A stretch of 5,893 nucleotides of DNA, taken from Desulfovibrio desulfuricans. GTDB lineage: Bacteria > Desulfobacterota > Desulfovibrionia > Desulfovibrionales > Desulfovibrionaceae. Shown here one piece after another: positions 1 to 5,893 of this stretch. The first letter of the stretch is position 1; every line of letters begins with the position of its first letter. Location: NCBI GenBank assembly GCA_003251995.1, contig QKDT01000007.1, forward strand, positions 1-5,893, written 5' to 3'. Below the pieces are notes generated by a model that was given only the letters and a program-made list of their open reading frames with translations, was not told the origin of the DNA and ran no database searches. The position numbers were made by a program, and so were the translations under genes.

Positions 1-1875
1 GTCGCCCGAACGGGCATGGTCGGCATACACGTCAGGGTCAGCCAGTTGCCCCTCCACCGTGGATTGCTGATCCAGCACCGCTGCAAGCTCTGTTTCAAGC
101 GCCTCATAACGGTTTTGCAGAGGCTTCAATTCTTTGTGCAGGGCGTTGCGTCTGTCGGCCTGTTCACGCTTGATGCGCTTTTGCTCATCGCGCGACAAAG
201 GCTGCGCCGCCGGAATATCCGCCTGCCGCGCGCCGGTGCCGGGCGCTACCTGCGCGGCCTCGCCCAAACCATTCTGTCGGGCGCGGCGGGTCTCGTCGTA
301 CGAGGCGAAATCAGGGAACACGGTCAATCCGCTTTCATTCAGCTCCCAGGCCTCTGCCCCCACCTGCGAAAGCAGCCAGCGGTCATGCGCCACCATCAGC
401 AACGTACCGTTGAACTTTTGCAGCGCGCTGACCAGGGATTCGCGACTTTCGAGGTCCAGATGGTTTGTGGGTTCGTCCAGCAGCAAAAAATTACAACGCT
501 TCAAAAACAGCGTAGCCAGCACAAGGCGGCTTTTTTCGCCACCCGAGAGCGCGCTTACCTGACGTTCAAAGTAATCTTGCCCCAGCAAAAAGAGGCCAAG
601 CACGCTCATCAGTTCTTCTTCTGTGGTGCGCGGGTCTGAAAGACGGCGGATTTCGCCAAGCACCGTGGTATCGCCCCGCAGGGTATCCATCTGGTGCTGG
701 GTATAGTAGCCCATGCGCATTTGCGACGCTGTGACCACATTGCCGCCGCAGCGTTCAAGCGTGCCTGCCAGCAGCTTGAGCAAGGTGGATTTGCCGCAAC
801 CGTTGTGCCCCACCAAGGCTACGCGCTGCCCGCGGAACAAGGTCAGGGTAAGGGGAGGCCACATGCGTTTGCCGTCGCCAAAATGAAAATCCAGATCCGC
901 AGCGGAAAGGACAATCTTTTCAGAGTGCGGCGCTTCGGGCCAACTGAAGTTCAGTTCTTTGCGTTTGGGTTCCGGTCTGTAATCTTCCAGCTCTTTTTCA
1001 AGCTTTTTTGCCATTTTCTGGCGCGAACCTGCCTGCCGAGCCTTGGTGGCCTTGGCGCGAAAACGCTCCACAAAGGCCATTTTGCGGTCAAGGTCGTCCT
1101 TGAGGGCGCGGGCTTCACGCTCGCGCTGGGCATTGTATTCGTCCTGCAGGGTCAAAAACTGCGTATAGGTGGCCTTGCGGAACACTGGCTTGGACAGGCC
1201 AAGGTAGAGAACGTGGGTGCCCACGTTGTCCATGAACACACGGTCGTGGGCCACAAAGACCAATGCGCCCTTAAAGTCCATGAGGAATGACTCAAGCCAT
1301 TCCACGGCTTCCACATCCAGGTGGTTGGTGGGTTCGTCGAGCAGCAGCACGTCGGCCCCGGCAGTAAGCACGCGGGCCAGCTTGGCGCGCTCACGCCAGC
1401 CGCCAGAAAGTTCGCGCAGGGTGCGGTTCCACTTTTTTTCGGCAAAACCCAGGCCAGAAAGCACTGCTTTGGCGCGGTGTTCAGGATTATAGCCATAAAG
1501 CGCCTCAAGCTCGCCCTGACGGTGCATCAGCGAGGTCAGACGCGATTCGTCCTTGCTGGCGGCGGCTTCTTCCCATTCGGCCCAAAAGTCGCTCCAGTCG
1601 TGCAGCACATCCAGCACATAGGTCAGCAGCGGCGTTTCAAGGGATTCTTCTGAAAGCTCCTGCTCCACAAAGCCCAGGCGGCAGCCGCGCGGCAGAATAA
1701 CACGCCCGCCATCGGGGCTCTCTACCCCGGCAAGCAGACGCAACAAAGTGGATTTGCCCGTACCGTTGGGGCCGCAGACGCACAGCCGCACGCCGGAGTC
1801 CACCTCCAGCGAAAAATTACTCAGAATGTCACGTCCGCCAAATGCCTTGGAAAGTTCCTGTATGGTGATCTTCAC
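1..1875 (-). CDS. ABC-F family ATPase (YheS-like), 3' end cut by window edge
   Basis: A duplicated-cassette ATPase without membrane segments. ABC-F proteins bind the ribosomal E site and act as translation factors or, in some branches, in antibiotic resistance. 625 residues are visible, reading without a stop to base 1. First cassette: Walker A GPNGTGKST (35-43), signature LSGGW (156-160), Walker B LLLDEP with D180 and E181, switch H210. Second cassette: Walker A GHNGCGKST (356-364), LSGGE (443-447), Walker B D467/E468, H497. Between them lies a charged helical linker (about 245-300) with FRAKATKARQAGSRQK (272-287), resembling the tRNA-contacting linker of YheS-type members. The tail from about 560 is a charged coiled coil like the Uup C-terminal domain, ending near a DPDVY motif usual close to the C-terminus, so perhaps 10-40 residues are missing. 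The GTG start overlaps the upstream SDR stop (GTGA), with GAGGG six bases upstream. Both active sites look intact. The family call is firm; the subfamily is tentative. Confidence 0.95.
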   Translation of the reverse strand, partial: MKITIQELSKAFGGRDILSNFSLEVDSGVRLCVCGPNGTGKSTLLRLLAGVESPDGGRVILPRGCRLGFVEQELSEESLETPLLTYVLDVLHDWSDFWAEWEEAAASKDESRLTSLMHRQGELEALYGYNPEHRAKAVLSGLGFAEKKWNRTLRELSGGWRERAKLARVLTAGADVLLLDEPTNHLDVEAVEWLESFLMDFKGALVFVAHDRVFMDNVGTHVLYLGLSKPVFRKATYTQFLTLQDEYNAQREREARALKDDLDRKMAFVERFRAKATKARQAGSRQKMAKKLEKELEDYRPEPKRKELNFSWPEAPHSEKIVLSAADLDFHFGDGKRMWPPLTLTLFRGQRVALVGHNGCGKSTLLKLLAGTLERCGGNVVTASQMRMGYYTQHQMDTLRGDTTVLGEIRRLSDPRTTEEELMSVLGLFLLGQDYFERQVSALSGGEKSRLVLATLFLKRCNFLLLDEPTNHLDLESRESLVSALQKFNGTLLMVAHDRWLLSQVGAEAWELNESGLTVFPDFASYDETRRARQNGLGEAAQVAPGTGARQADIPAAQPLSRDEQKRIKREQADRRNALHKELKPLQNRYEALETELAAVLDQQSTVEGQLADPDVYADHARSGD

Positions 1876-2972
1876 AACCAGCCCTCGCGGCGGTACCCAT
1901 CGACGGCTTCAGTCATGCCGTCCTCCAGGTTCACGCGCGGCGCAAAGCCCAGTTCGCGGCAGATGCGGCTGTTGTCGCACAGCCATCCTGCCTGTCGGGC
2001 CTCACGGTATTTGTCCAAATTCCATGCCGGGGCGCGTCGCAGCCCATGCCCCAAGAAACGGCGGGCCACGCTATCAGCTACCACGGCAAAGGCCGTGGAA
2101 AGCCCGGCAGTACAAGCCATAATCGGCAAGGGCATGCGTATCACGCGCACCTTGCGTTTGCCGCGCGCACTTTCACCAAGGGGTTTGTGCAGCGCTGCGC
2201 CCATGGCCTGACAAAAGCCGGACATGGTATAGACCTCGCCATCACTGAGGTGATAGACGCCCATGGCCTCCGGCCTGCACGCGCACAGCACGGCCTGGGC
2301 CATGTCGTCGGCATGCAGAACGCTGACCGGGAATTCACGCCCCGCTCCCGGGCTTACAGCCACATTGGCCCGCTTGACCCCTTGAAATACCGGCAGCAGC
2401 CCCTTGTCGCCCGATCCGTAAATGATCGGAGGGCGCAGGGTCACCAGCATTTGCCCCAATGCGCGCCCAAGTACCTGCTCCGTAAGCATTTTTGACCAGC
2501 CATAGGCAGAAACCGGCGCGACAGGGGTAGCATCGTTCACACCGGGGGCAAGCCCGCTGGGGCCGGTGGCGGCAAGGCTTGAAACCTGCACAAAACGAAA
2601 ATCCTTGCCCAGCTTGCCGTCTTCCAAAAGTCTGGTCACCGCGTCAGCCATGCTGCGCGCGGCAAGGACGTTGGCCCGCAGATAATCTTGCCAGCCAAGG
2701 CCAAAAAGCAAAGCCGCCATGTGGATGACCACATCCTTGCCTTGCAGGGCTTCTTGCAGCCCCTGGCCTGTGGTCAGGTCGGCCTGGGCTGTTTCCACGC
2801 CTGTTGGCAAGTGCCCGGTGCGGGAAGCCGCCCGGGTGAGGCAGGTAACATGCGCCCCCGCTTCTAAAAGTTGCGGCAGTAAATGACGCCCCACAAAACC
2901 AGTGCCGCCCGTAAGCAGCACCTTTTTTCCCGCCAGATGCGGGGCAGATATCACGCCCTCAGCCATGGTCAC
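1872..2972 (-). CDS. Extended SDR protein (NAD-dependent epimerase/dehydratase family)
   Basis: A 366-residue, probably cytoplasmic oxidoreductase of the extended short-chain dehydrogenase/reductase superfamily. The N-terminal Rossmann motif is TGGTGFVG (21-28). An acidic residue follows in QADLTT (D65), then VVIHMAA (81-87), N101, the catalytic-region serines SS (131-132) and the YxxxK pair Y157/K161 (YGWSK). RPPIIYGSGD (180-189) is the usual start of the substrate domain, and the protein ends in a GWL motif. The substrate is not readable: relatives act on nucleotide sugars, sterol-like 3-beta-hydroxy compounds and other alcohols. A hydrophobic stretch near 280-300 could be a buried helix or membrane contact. 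The start is GTG, because AAGGAG lies eight bases before it but fourteen before the alternative ATG at 2966. The gene overlaps the acyltransferase stop and the ABC-F start, both as GTGA. Fold call firm; function unknown. Confidence 0.92.
   Translation of the reverse strand: MTMAEGVISAPHLAGKKVLLTGGTGFVGRHLLPQLLEAGAHVTCLTRAASRTGHLPTGVETAQADLTTGQGLQEALQGKDVVIHMAALLFGLGWQDYLRANVLAARSMADAVTRLLEDGKLGKDFRFVQVSSLAATGPSGLAPGVNDATPVAPVSAYGWSKMLTEQVLGRALGQMLVTLRPPIIYGSGDKGLLPVFQGVKRANVAVSPGAGREFPVSVLHADDMAQAVLCACRPEAMGVYHLSDGEVYTMSGFCQAMGAALHKPLGESARGKRKVRVIRMPLPIMACTAGLSTAFAVVADSVARRFLGHGLRRAPAWNLDKYREARQAGWLCDNSRICRELGFAPRVNLEDGMTEAVDGYRREGWL
1882..1886 (-). promoter_or_regulatory. Ribosome binding site of the ABC-F gene
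   Basis: The minus strand reads GAGGG, six bases before the GTG at 1875-1873. It lies inside the last codons of the SDR gene. It supports the GTG start that overlaps the SDR stop in a GTGA arrangement, which suggests coupled translation. No nearby ATG in frame competes at the N-terminus of the first cassette. Confidence 0.7.
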
Positions 2973-4099
2973 GACTGAATCTCCTTGCGGTAGATACGGT
3001 AACGCTTGTTGAGCTGACCCGAAAAATCTTCAAGCAGGTCATTGACCGGCACGTTGTCTTCCAGCACCCAGGAGCCCTCGACCCACTGGAAATCGGGGTT
3101 CTGCCGCGCTTTTTCCAGCATGAAGTCGAGCAGCAGCAAGGGCAGACCCATGAGGCGGAACTCCTCACGGATACCAAACAGAATGATGCGGTAGCCACCG
3201 CGGATCTCTGCCCGCGACTGCCACCAGTGCCACAAGGTCGAGATGCCCAGCTTGCCGTTGAGCCGCCGCAAGAGCGGGGCCATATCGGGCAGGGCCACCA
3301 TGCCCGCGGCGGGTTCGCCATTGTGGAAAAACAGCACAAAAAATTCGGGGTCAAGAACGCTCTTGAGTTCCTTGACGTGGTGCTCGGCCTCGGCATCGGA
3401 AAGGGGAGAAAAACCCCAGTTCTTCGCCCATGAGGTCTTGTACAGATCAAACATGGTGCGGATGTCTTCCGCCAACGTAGCCTTGCCCGATGTGCGGCAG
3501 GTAAAGCTTCCTTCTGCCTTGAGGCGCACTATTTCCTCACGCAGCCATTCCGGCAGGTCAAGGCGCGAGCGCTCAATAAGATAGGCGAAAAGATCCTGCT
3601 CTTTGCGCATATGCCATGTTTCGAGCAGTTCCGCGTAGTAAGGCGGGTTCCAGGGCATCATGATGGTGGGCGCAAGGTCAAAACCATCCACCAGCAGACC
3701 GCAGGTGTAGTTGGCAGACGGGTTCAGCGGCCCGCGCATAAAGCTCATGCCCTGCTCTTTCAGCCAGTCGCGCGCCGCGTCAAGCAGCGCATGGGCGGCT
3801 TCAGGGTCGTTGGCGCATTCAAAAAAGCCGAATCCGCCGCACTTTTCATCGGCGTAGGCATTGTATTTTTCGTCCACAATGGCGGCAATGCGCCCAACGG
3901 GCTGACCATCGCGCAGCACAAGAAACAGCTCCCGGCGGGCGCTTTCCCAAAAGGGATGCTTGCCAGGCGTGAGCAGTTCGCGATCCTGAAACTTGAGAGC
4001 AGGGGTCCACAGCGAGCCTTGTTCATAAAGGCTCCAGGGCAAATCCATAAACTGGGCAAACTCCTGCTTGGAGCGGGCGGGGATAACGGTAAGCGACAT
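2969..4099 (-). CDS. GNAT-fold acyltransferase-like protein of unknown substrate
   Basis: A 376-residue soluble protein resembling a family of unassigned GNAT-type N-acetyltransferase proteins such as E. coli YghO. Visible family features are an N-terminal F-x-x-LPW-x-LY segment (18-25), the first GNAT strands in LFLVLRDGQPVGRIAAIVD (58-76), a GFGFFECANDPE block (89-100), MRGPLNPSANYTCGLL (121-136) and the MPWNPPYY motif (148-155). A second GNAT-like lobe follows, with FFVLFFHNGEPAAGMVAL (253-270) and a closing EGSWVLEDN...RYRIYRKEI segment (341-374). There is no signal peptide or membrane helix. The ATG at 4099 was chosen: it lies two bases after the pyrD stop, and family members begin close to this point. 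A TTG at 4126 would add nine residues inside pyrD and has no ribosome site. The Shine-Dalgarno before 4099 is also weak, suggesting reinitiation after pyrD. The reaction and substrate cannot be named. Confidence 0.88.
   Translation of the reverse strand: MSLTVIPARSKQEFAQFMDLPWSLYEQGSLWTPALKFQDRELLTPGKHPFWESARRELFLVLRDGQPVGRIAAIVDEKYNAYADEKCGGFGFFECANDPEAAHALLDAARDWLKEQGMSFMRGPLNPSANYTCGLLVDGFDLAPTIMMPWNPPYYAELLETWHMRKEQDLFAYLIERSRLDLPEWLREEIVRLKAEGSFTCRTSGKATLAEDIRTMFDLYKTSWAKNWGFSPLSDAEAEHHVKELKSVLDPEFFVLFFHNGEPAAGMVALPDMAPLLRRLNGKLGISTLWHWWQSRAEIRGGYRIILFGIREEFRLMGLPLLLLDFMLEKARQNPDFQWVEGSWVLEDNVPVNDLLEDFSGQLNKRYRIYRKEIQS
2981..2986 (-). promoter_or_regulatory. Ribosome binding site deciding the SDR start
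   Basis: A strong Shine-Dalgarno AAGGAG sits eight bases upstream of the GTG at 2972-2970. The in-frame ATG at 2966-2964 would be fourteen bases away, so the GTG start (protein beginning MTMAEG) is preferred. The site lies within the last codons of the acyltransferase-like gene. Confidence 0.8.
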
Positions 4100-4101
4100 A
4101 A

Positions 4102-5028
4102 CTAGCCCAGATCCAGGCTGCCGCAATAAGCGCCAAGGTCTTCAATGCCCAGCTTTTCGCAAAGGGCAGGAAGTTCTTCCACCAAGGCAAAAGCGCAATC
4201 TGGTCGCATAAAGTTACCCGTGCCAACCTGAATCGCACGCGCGCCGACCAGCAAAAATTCAAGGGCATCTTCAGCGGTAACAATGCCGCCGATGCCGATG
4301 ACAGGGATGCTCACCGCGCGGGCCACCTGCCACACGCAGCGCAGCGCCACAGGTTTGATGGCGGGGCCGGAAAGGCCACCAACCACATTAGCCAGCGAGG
4401 GCTTGCGGCTGTTCAGGTCAACGGACATGCCAAGCAGGGTGTTGATGCACGAGATGCTGTCCGCGCCAGCGTCTTCAACGCTACGGGCCATGAGGGCTAT
4501 ATCCGTGACGTTGGGCGAAAGCTTGACCATAACGTGCTTGCCGGGTGCTGCGCGGCGCACAGCGGCTGTAACCTGCGCGGCAAGCGCCGGGTCTTGGCCA
4601 AAAAGCACGCCGCCTTCTTTAACATTGGGGCAAGAAACGTTGACCTCTAGGGCGGCAACGCCTTCTTCTTCATTCAGGCGGGCTGCAAGCTCGGCGAACT
4701 CATCCACCGAACCGGCATAGATATTGGCGATAACGGCAGTTTCCTGCCAGGGCAGACGGGGCAGTTTGTCGTTACAAAAAACCTCGACCCCGTCATTTTG
4801 CAGCCCAACGGCGTTGAGCATGCCCGCGGTGGTTTCCACTATGCGGGGGGTGGGGTTGCCTTGACGCGGCAAAAGGGAAAGCCCCTTTGCCACCAGACCG
4901 CCCAGAGCGGCAAGGTCGCCGTAAGCGGCGAATTCCAGCCCGTAGCCAAAGGTGCCTGAGGCCGTGAGCACAGGATTCTTAAGGGTCAGATCGTGCGTCT
5001 GCCCCTTGAGTGTGACGGAAAGATCCAT
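4102..5028 (-). CDS. pyrD: Dihydroorotate dehydrogenase, class 1B catalytic subunit (PyrD)
   Basis: The FMN-containing subunit that oxidises (S)-dihydroorotate to orotate, the fourth step of de novo UMP synthesis, in the cytoplasm. The 308 residues match the usual length of class 1 enzymes. Seen in order: ASGTFGYG (23-30), AKGLSLLPRQGNP with K48 (47-59), PRIVETTAGMLNAVGLQN (61-78), the active-site loop EVNVSCPNV with catalytic-base C133, KLSPN (169-173), INTLLGM (195-201), VVGGLSGPAIKP (215-226), IGIGGI (244-249) and the phosphate-binding end VGTGNF (268-273). A cysteine at the active loop marks class 1 rather than class 2, and the adjacent pyrK points to class 1B with NAD+ as final acceptor. 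C194 in SCINT replaces the hydrophobic residue I would expect there. ATG start with GGAG eight bases upstream. Confidence 0.97.
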   Translation of the reverse strand: MDLSVTLKGQTHDLTLKNPVLTASGTFGYGLEFAAYGDLAALGGLVAKGLSLLPRQGNPTPRIVETTAGMLNAVGLQNDGVEVFCNDKLPRLPWQETAVIANIYAGSVDEFAELAARLNEEEGVAALEVNVSCPNVKEGGVLFGQDPALAAQVTAAVRRAAPGKHVMVKLSPNVTDIALMARSVEDAGADSISCINTLLGMSVDLNSRKPSLANVVGGLSGPAIKPVALRCVWQVARAVSIPVIGIGGIVTAEDALEFLLVGARAIQVGTGNFMRPDCAFALVEELPALCEKLGIEDLGAYCGSLDLG

Positions 5029-5036
5029 GCCGCTTT

Positions 5037-5040
5037 CTCC
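5037..5040 (-). promoter_or_regulatory. Ribosome binding site of pyrD
   Basis: GGAG on the minus strand, eight bases before the ATG at 5028-5026. The inverted repeat at 5045-5059 ends four bases upstream, so a hairpin there could affect ribosome access. Confidence 0.75.
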
Positions 5041-5044
5041 AGAT

Positions 5045-5059
5045 TGCCGACATCCGGCA
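5045..5059 (-). repeat. Inverted repeat just upstream of the pyrD ribosome site
   Basis: The minus strand reads TGCCG-GATGT-CGGCA: a 5-bp perfect stem with a 5-base loop, ending four bases before the GGAG of pyrD. Such a short stem is only moderately stable, and the flanking bases do not extend it. Confidence 0.45.
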
Positions 5060-5092
5060 TTTTGTGCGTGGCTTCGCCGGGCAGTGCAGACC

Positions 5093-5110
5093 CGCGCGCA
5101 CCTGCGCGCG
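5093..5110 (-). repeat. Perfect 8-bp GC-rich inverted repeat
   Basis: The minus strand reads CGCGCGCA-GG-TGCGCGCG, two 8-base arms that are exact reverse complements around two bases. As RNA the innermost A-U pair would open, giving a seven-pair all-GC stem with a four-base loop. Not followed by a T tract. Confidence 0.5.
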
Positions 5111-5128
5111 ACAGCCAGTTTGCCAGTG

Positions 5129-5144
5129 CGGCGCGCCAGCGCCG
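5129..5144 (-). repeat. Perfect 6-bp all-GC inverted repeat
   Basis: The minus strand reads CGGCGC-TGGC-GCGCCG, a six-pair all-GC stem with a four-base loop. It lies 61 bases after the pyrK stop and 18 bases before the next hairpin. Not followed by a T tract, so not a standard terminator. Confidence 0.5.
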
Positions 5145-5205
5145 TAACGGATGCCGCATACGGGCGTTAACGTCGTTTCAGAAATCAAGGGCGGGCAGGC
5201 AGAAC

Positions 5206-5893
5206 CTACAGCTCGACCTGATTCGACCAGAATACCGGGCCGTGGTTGCACACCTGCACCAGACCCTCGCGCTTTGCTTCTACAGGCCAGGCTTCGGTGG
5301 TTTTGGAAACGCACCCCAGGCACGCCCCAACGCCGCAGGCCATACGGTTTTCAAGCGAAAGCTGGCAGCGCACGTTAAGCTCGGCGGCAAATTTCTGCAC
5401 GGTGCGCATAAAGGGCGTGGGGCCGCAGGCAAGCACAAGGCCCTTCTGCTCGGCGTATTCGCTCATGCGCTCCTGAATGGTAAAGATAAAGTCGTCCAGA
5501 TCGCCCGATTCTGCCTCGCGCAGGCTGTCAAGCGGCACATGCTCGTTGATGCTGTCCACCGGATAGCAACTGATGTGCTCACGGTGACCAAAAAGCATGG
5601 ACACATTCCAGGGCTTGGGATGTTCGCTCACGTAGCCGACAAAGGGCACAATACCCATGCCGCCAGCCAGCAGCAGAGTTGGGGTGTCCGGCTCAACGGC
5701 AAAACCGTTGCCAAGCGGCCCCCACACGCGCACCTTGTCACCAGAGCGCAACTCGGACATCCGCCGGGTGCCTTTGCCACGCACCTGAAAAAAGCAGATC
5801 ATATGACGGGAGGTCATGTGGCAGATGCCAAGAGGACGCGCCCAGGGGATATCCAAACCGAAGTTTCGGGGACGGATCATGACAAACTGCCCA
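5206..5893 (-). CDS. pyrK: Dihydroorotate dehydrogenase electron-transfer subunit PyrK, 5' end outside window
   Basis: The iron-sulfur flavoprotein partner of PyrD, passing electrons from its FMN through [2Fe-2S] and FAD to NAD+. 228 residues are visible, numbered here from the first whole codon. The frame opens with GQFVM (1-5), the conserved PGQFVM segment of this reductase family, so the ATG at 5880 is internal and the true start is upstream, probably 25-45 codons away. RPLGI (19-23) stands where the FAD-binding RPFSI/RPxS motif is usual; GKGTRRM (39-45), GPLGNGF (58-64) and the NAD-region LLLAGGMGIVPFV (73-85) follow, then LACGPTPFM (154-162). The C-terminal cluster ligands are C186, C191, C194 (CGVGACLGC) and C215 (VCNHGPVF). 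Stop TAG at 5208-5206. The presence of this subunit beside pyrD fixes the enzyme as class 1B. Confidence 0.96.
   Translation of the reverse strand, partial: GQFVMIRPRNFGLDIPWARPLGICHMTSRHMICFFQVRGKGTRRMSELRSGDKVRVWGPLGNGFAVEPDTPTLLLAGGMGIVPFVGYVSEHPKPWNVSMLFGHREHISCYPVDSINEHVPLDSLREAESGDLDDFIFTIQERMSEYAEQKGLVLACGPTPFMRTVQKFAAELNVRCQLSLENRMACGVGACLGCVSKTTEAWPVEAKREGLVQVCNHGPVFWSNQVEL

Larger units (their letters stand above)
5029..5205 (-). promoter_or_regulatory. pyrK-pyrD intergenic region, 177 bp, hairpin-rich, probably non-coding
   Basis: This is the only real gap in the window; the other genes abut or overlap. It is very GC-rich in its middle and carries three perfect inverted repeats (5129-5144, 5093-5110, 5045-5059), described separately. 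No run of T follows any of them on the minus strand, so none is a convincing intrinsic terminator. I see no confident -35/-10 pair: a TTGATT at about 5182-5187 has no matching -10 box at the right spacing. It could be a processed intercistronic leader that tunes PyrD relative to PyrK, or simply degraded sequence. Confidence 0.4.

Noticed and set aside
16..1290. Long plus-strand reading frames (16-639 and 694-1290) opposite the ABC-F gene.
   Set aside because: They are antisense to a gene with all ATPase motifs intact and show no recognisable domain; GC-rich codon use produces such open antisense frames.
3611..4105. A 164-codon plus-strand frame opposite the acyltransferase-like gene.
   Set aside because: Antisense shadow of a gene with clear family motifs; no ribosome site or domain-like features seen.
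4100..4126. The TTG at 4126 as start of the acyltransferase-like gene.
   Set aside because: It would overlap pyrD by nine codons without a ribosome site, and the added residues do not resemble the family's N-terminus; the ATG at 4099 fits better.
5093..5144. The two GC-rich inverted repeats as a rho-independent terminator after pyrK.
   Set aside because: Neither stem is followed by a T-rich run on the minus strand, and the downstream sequence stays GC-rich.
4986..5159. A 57-codon minus-strand reading frame beginning in the pyrK-pyrD gap and running into pyrD.
   Set aside because: It has no ribosome binding site, overlaps the start of pyrD out of frame, is arginine-rich in the way random GC-rich sequence is, and spans the inverted repeats.
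4979..5323. A 114-codon minus-strand frame across the end of pyrK, the gap and the start of pyrD.
   Set aside because: It overlaps two firm genes in another frame and shows no domain-like pattern; its composition is that of a shadow frame.
1..5893. A mobile element, defence island or CRISPR array.
   Set aside because: No transposase, integrase, direct-repeat array or terminal repeats are visible, and gene style and base composition look uniform from end to end.

Overview
The window is a tightly packed, GC-rich (roughly 58-60% by eye) bacterial chromosomal segment with every convincing gene on the minus strand. In transcription order (right to left) it holds: pyrK (electron-transfer subunit of class 1B dihydroorotate dehydrogenase, 5' end outside the window), a 177-bp gap, pyrD (catalytic subunit), a GNAT-fold acyltransferase-like protein, an extended SDR (NAD(P)-dependent epimerase/dehydratase family), and an ABC-F family ATPase whose 3' end runs off the left edge. 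I see no rRNA, tRNA, CRISPR array, insertion sequence or integrase.

The organism is probably a sulfate-reducing desulfobacterium of the Desulfovibrionaceae type. This is an inference from the GC level, the use of the NAD-linked PyrK/PyrD pair instead of a quinone-linked class 2 enzyme, and the general look of the proteins. I could not run a database search, so the genus is a guess.

Region by region: 5206-5893 is pyrK, with the FAD/NAD reductase fold and a C-terminal [2Fe-2S] cysteine set. 5029-5205 is non-coding as far as I can tell and carries three perfect inverted repeats, the last just upstream of the pyrD ribosome binding site. 4102-5028 is pyrD. The GNAT-like gene starts two bases after the pyrD stop. 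The SDR gene starts inside the GNAT stop (GTGA overlap), and the ABC-F gene starts inside the SDR stop (again GTGA). From pyrD to the left edge there is no room for a promoter or terminator between genes, so these four are very likely one transcript with coupled translation.

Functionally, PyrK and PyrD together oxidise dihydroorotate to orotate in pyrimidine synthesis and pass electrons to NAD+. The three downstream genes have no known link to pyrimidines. The acyltransferase-like and SDR proteins could act on a shared small molecule or envelope substrate, and the ABC-F protein would act on the ribosome, but no pathway can be assigned from sequence alone. The window looks like an ordinary housekeeping operon with two uncharacterised passengers. 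I found no clear sign of a novel defence, mobile or RNA system; the most interesting non-coding stretch is the hairpin-rich pyrK-pyrD gap.
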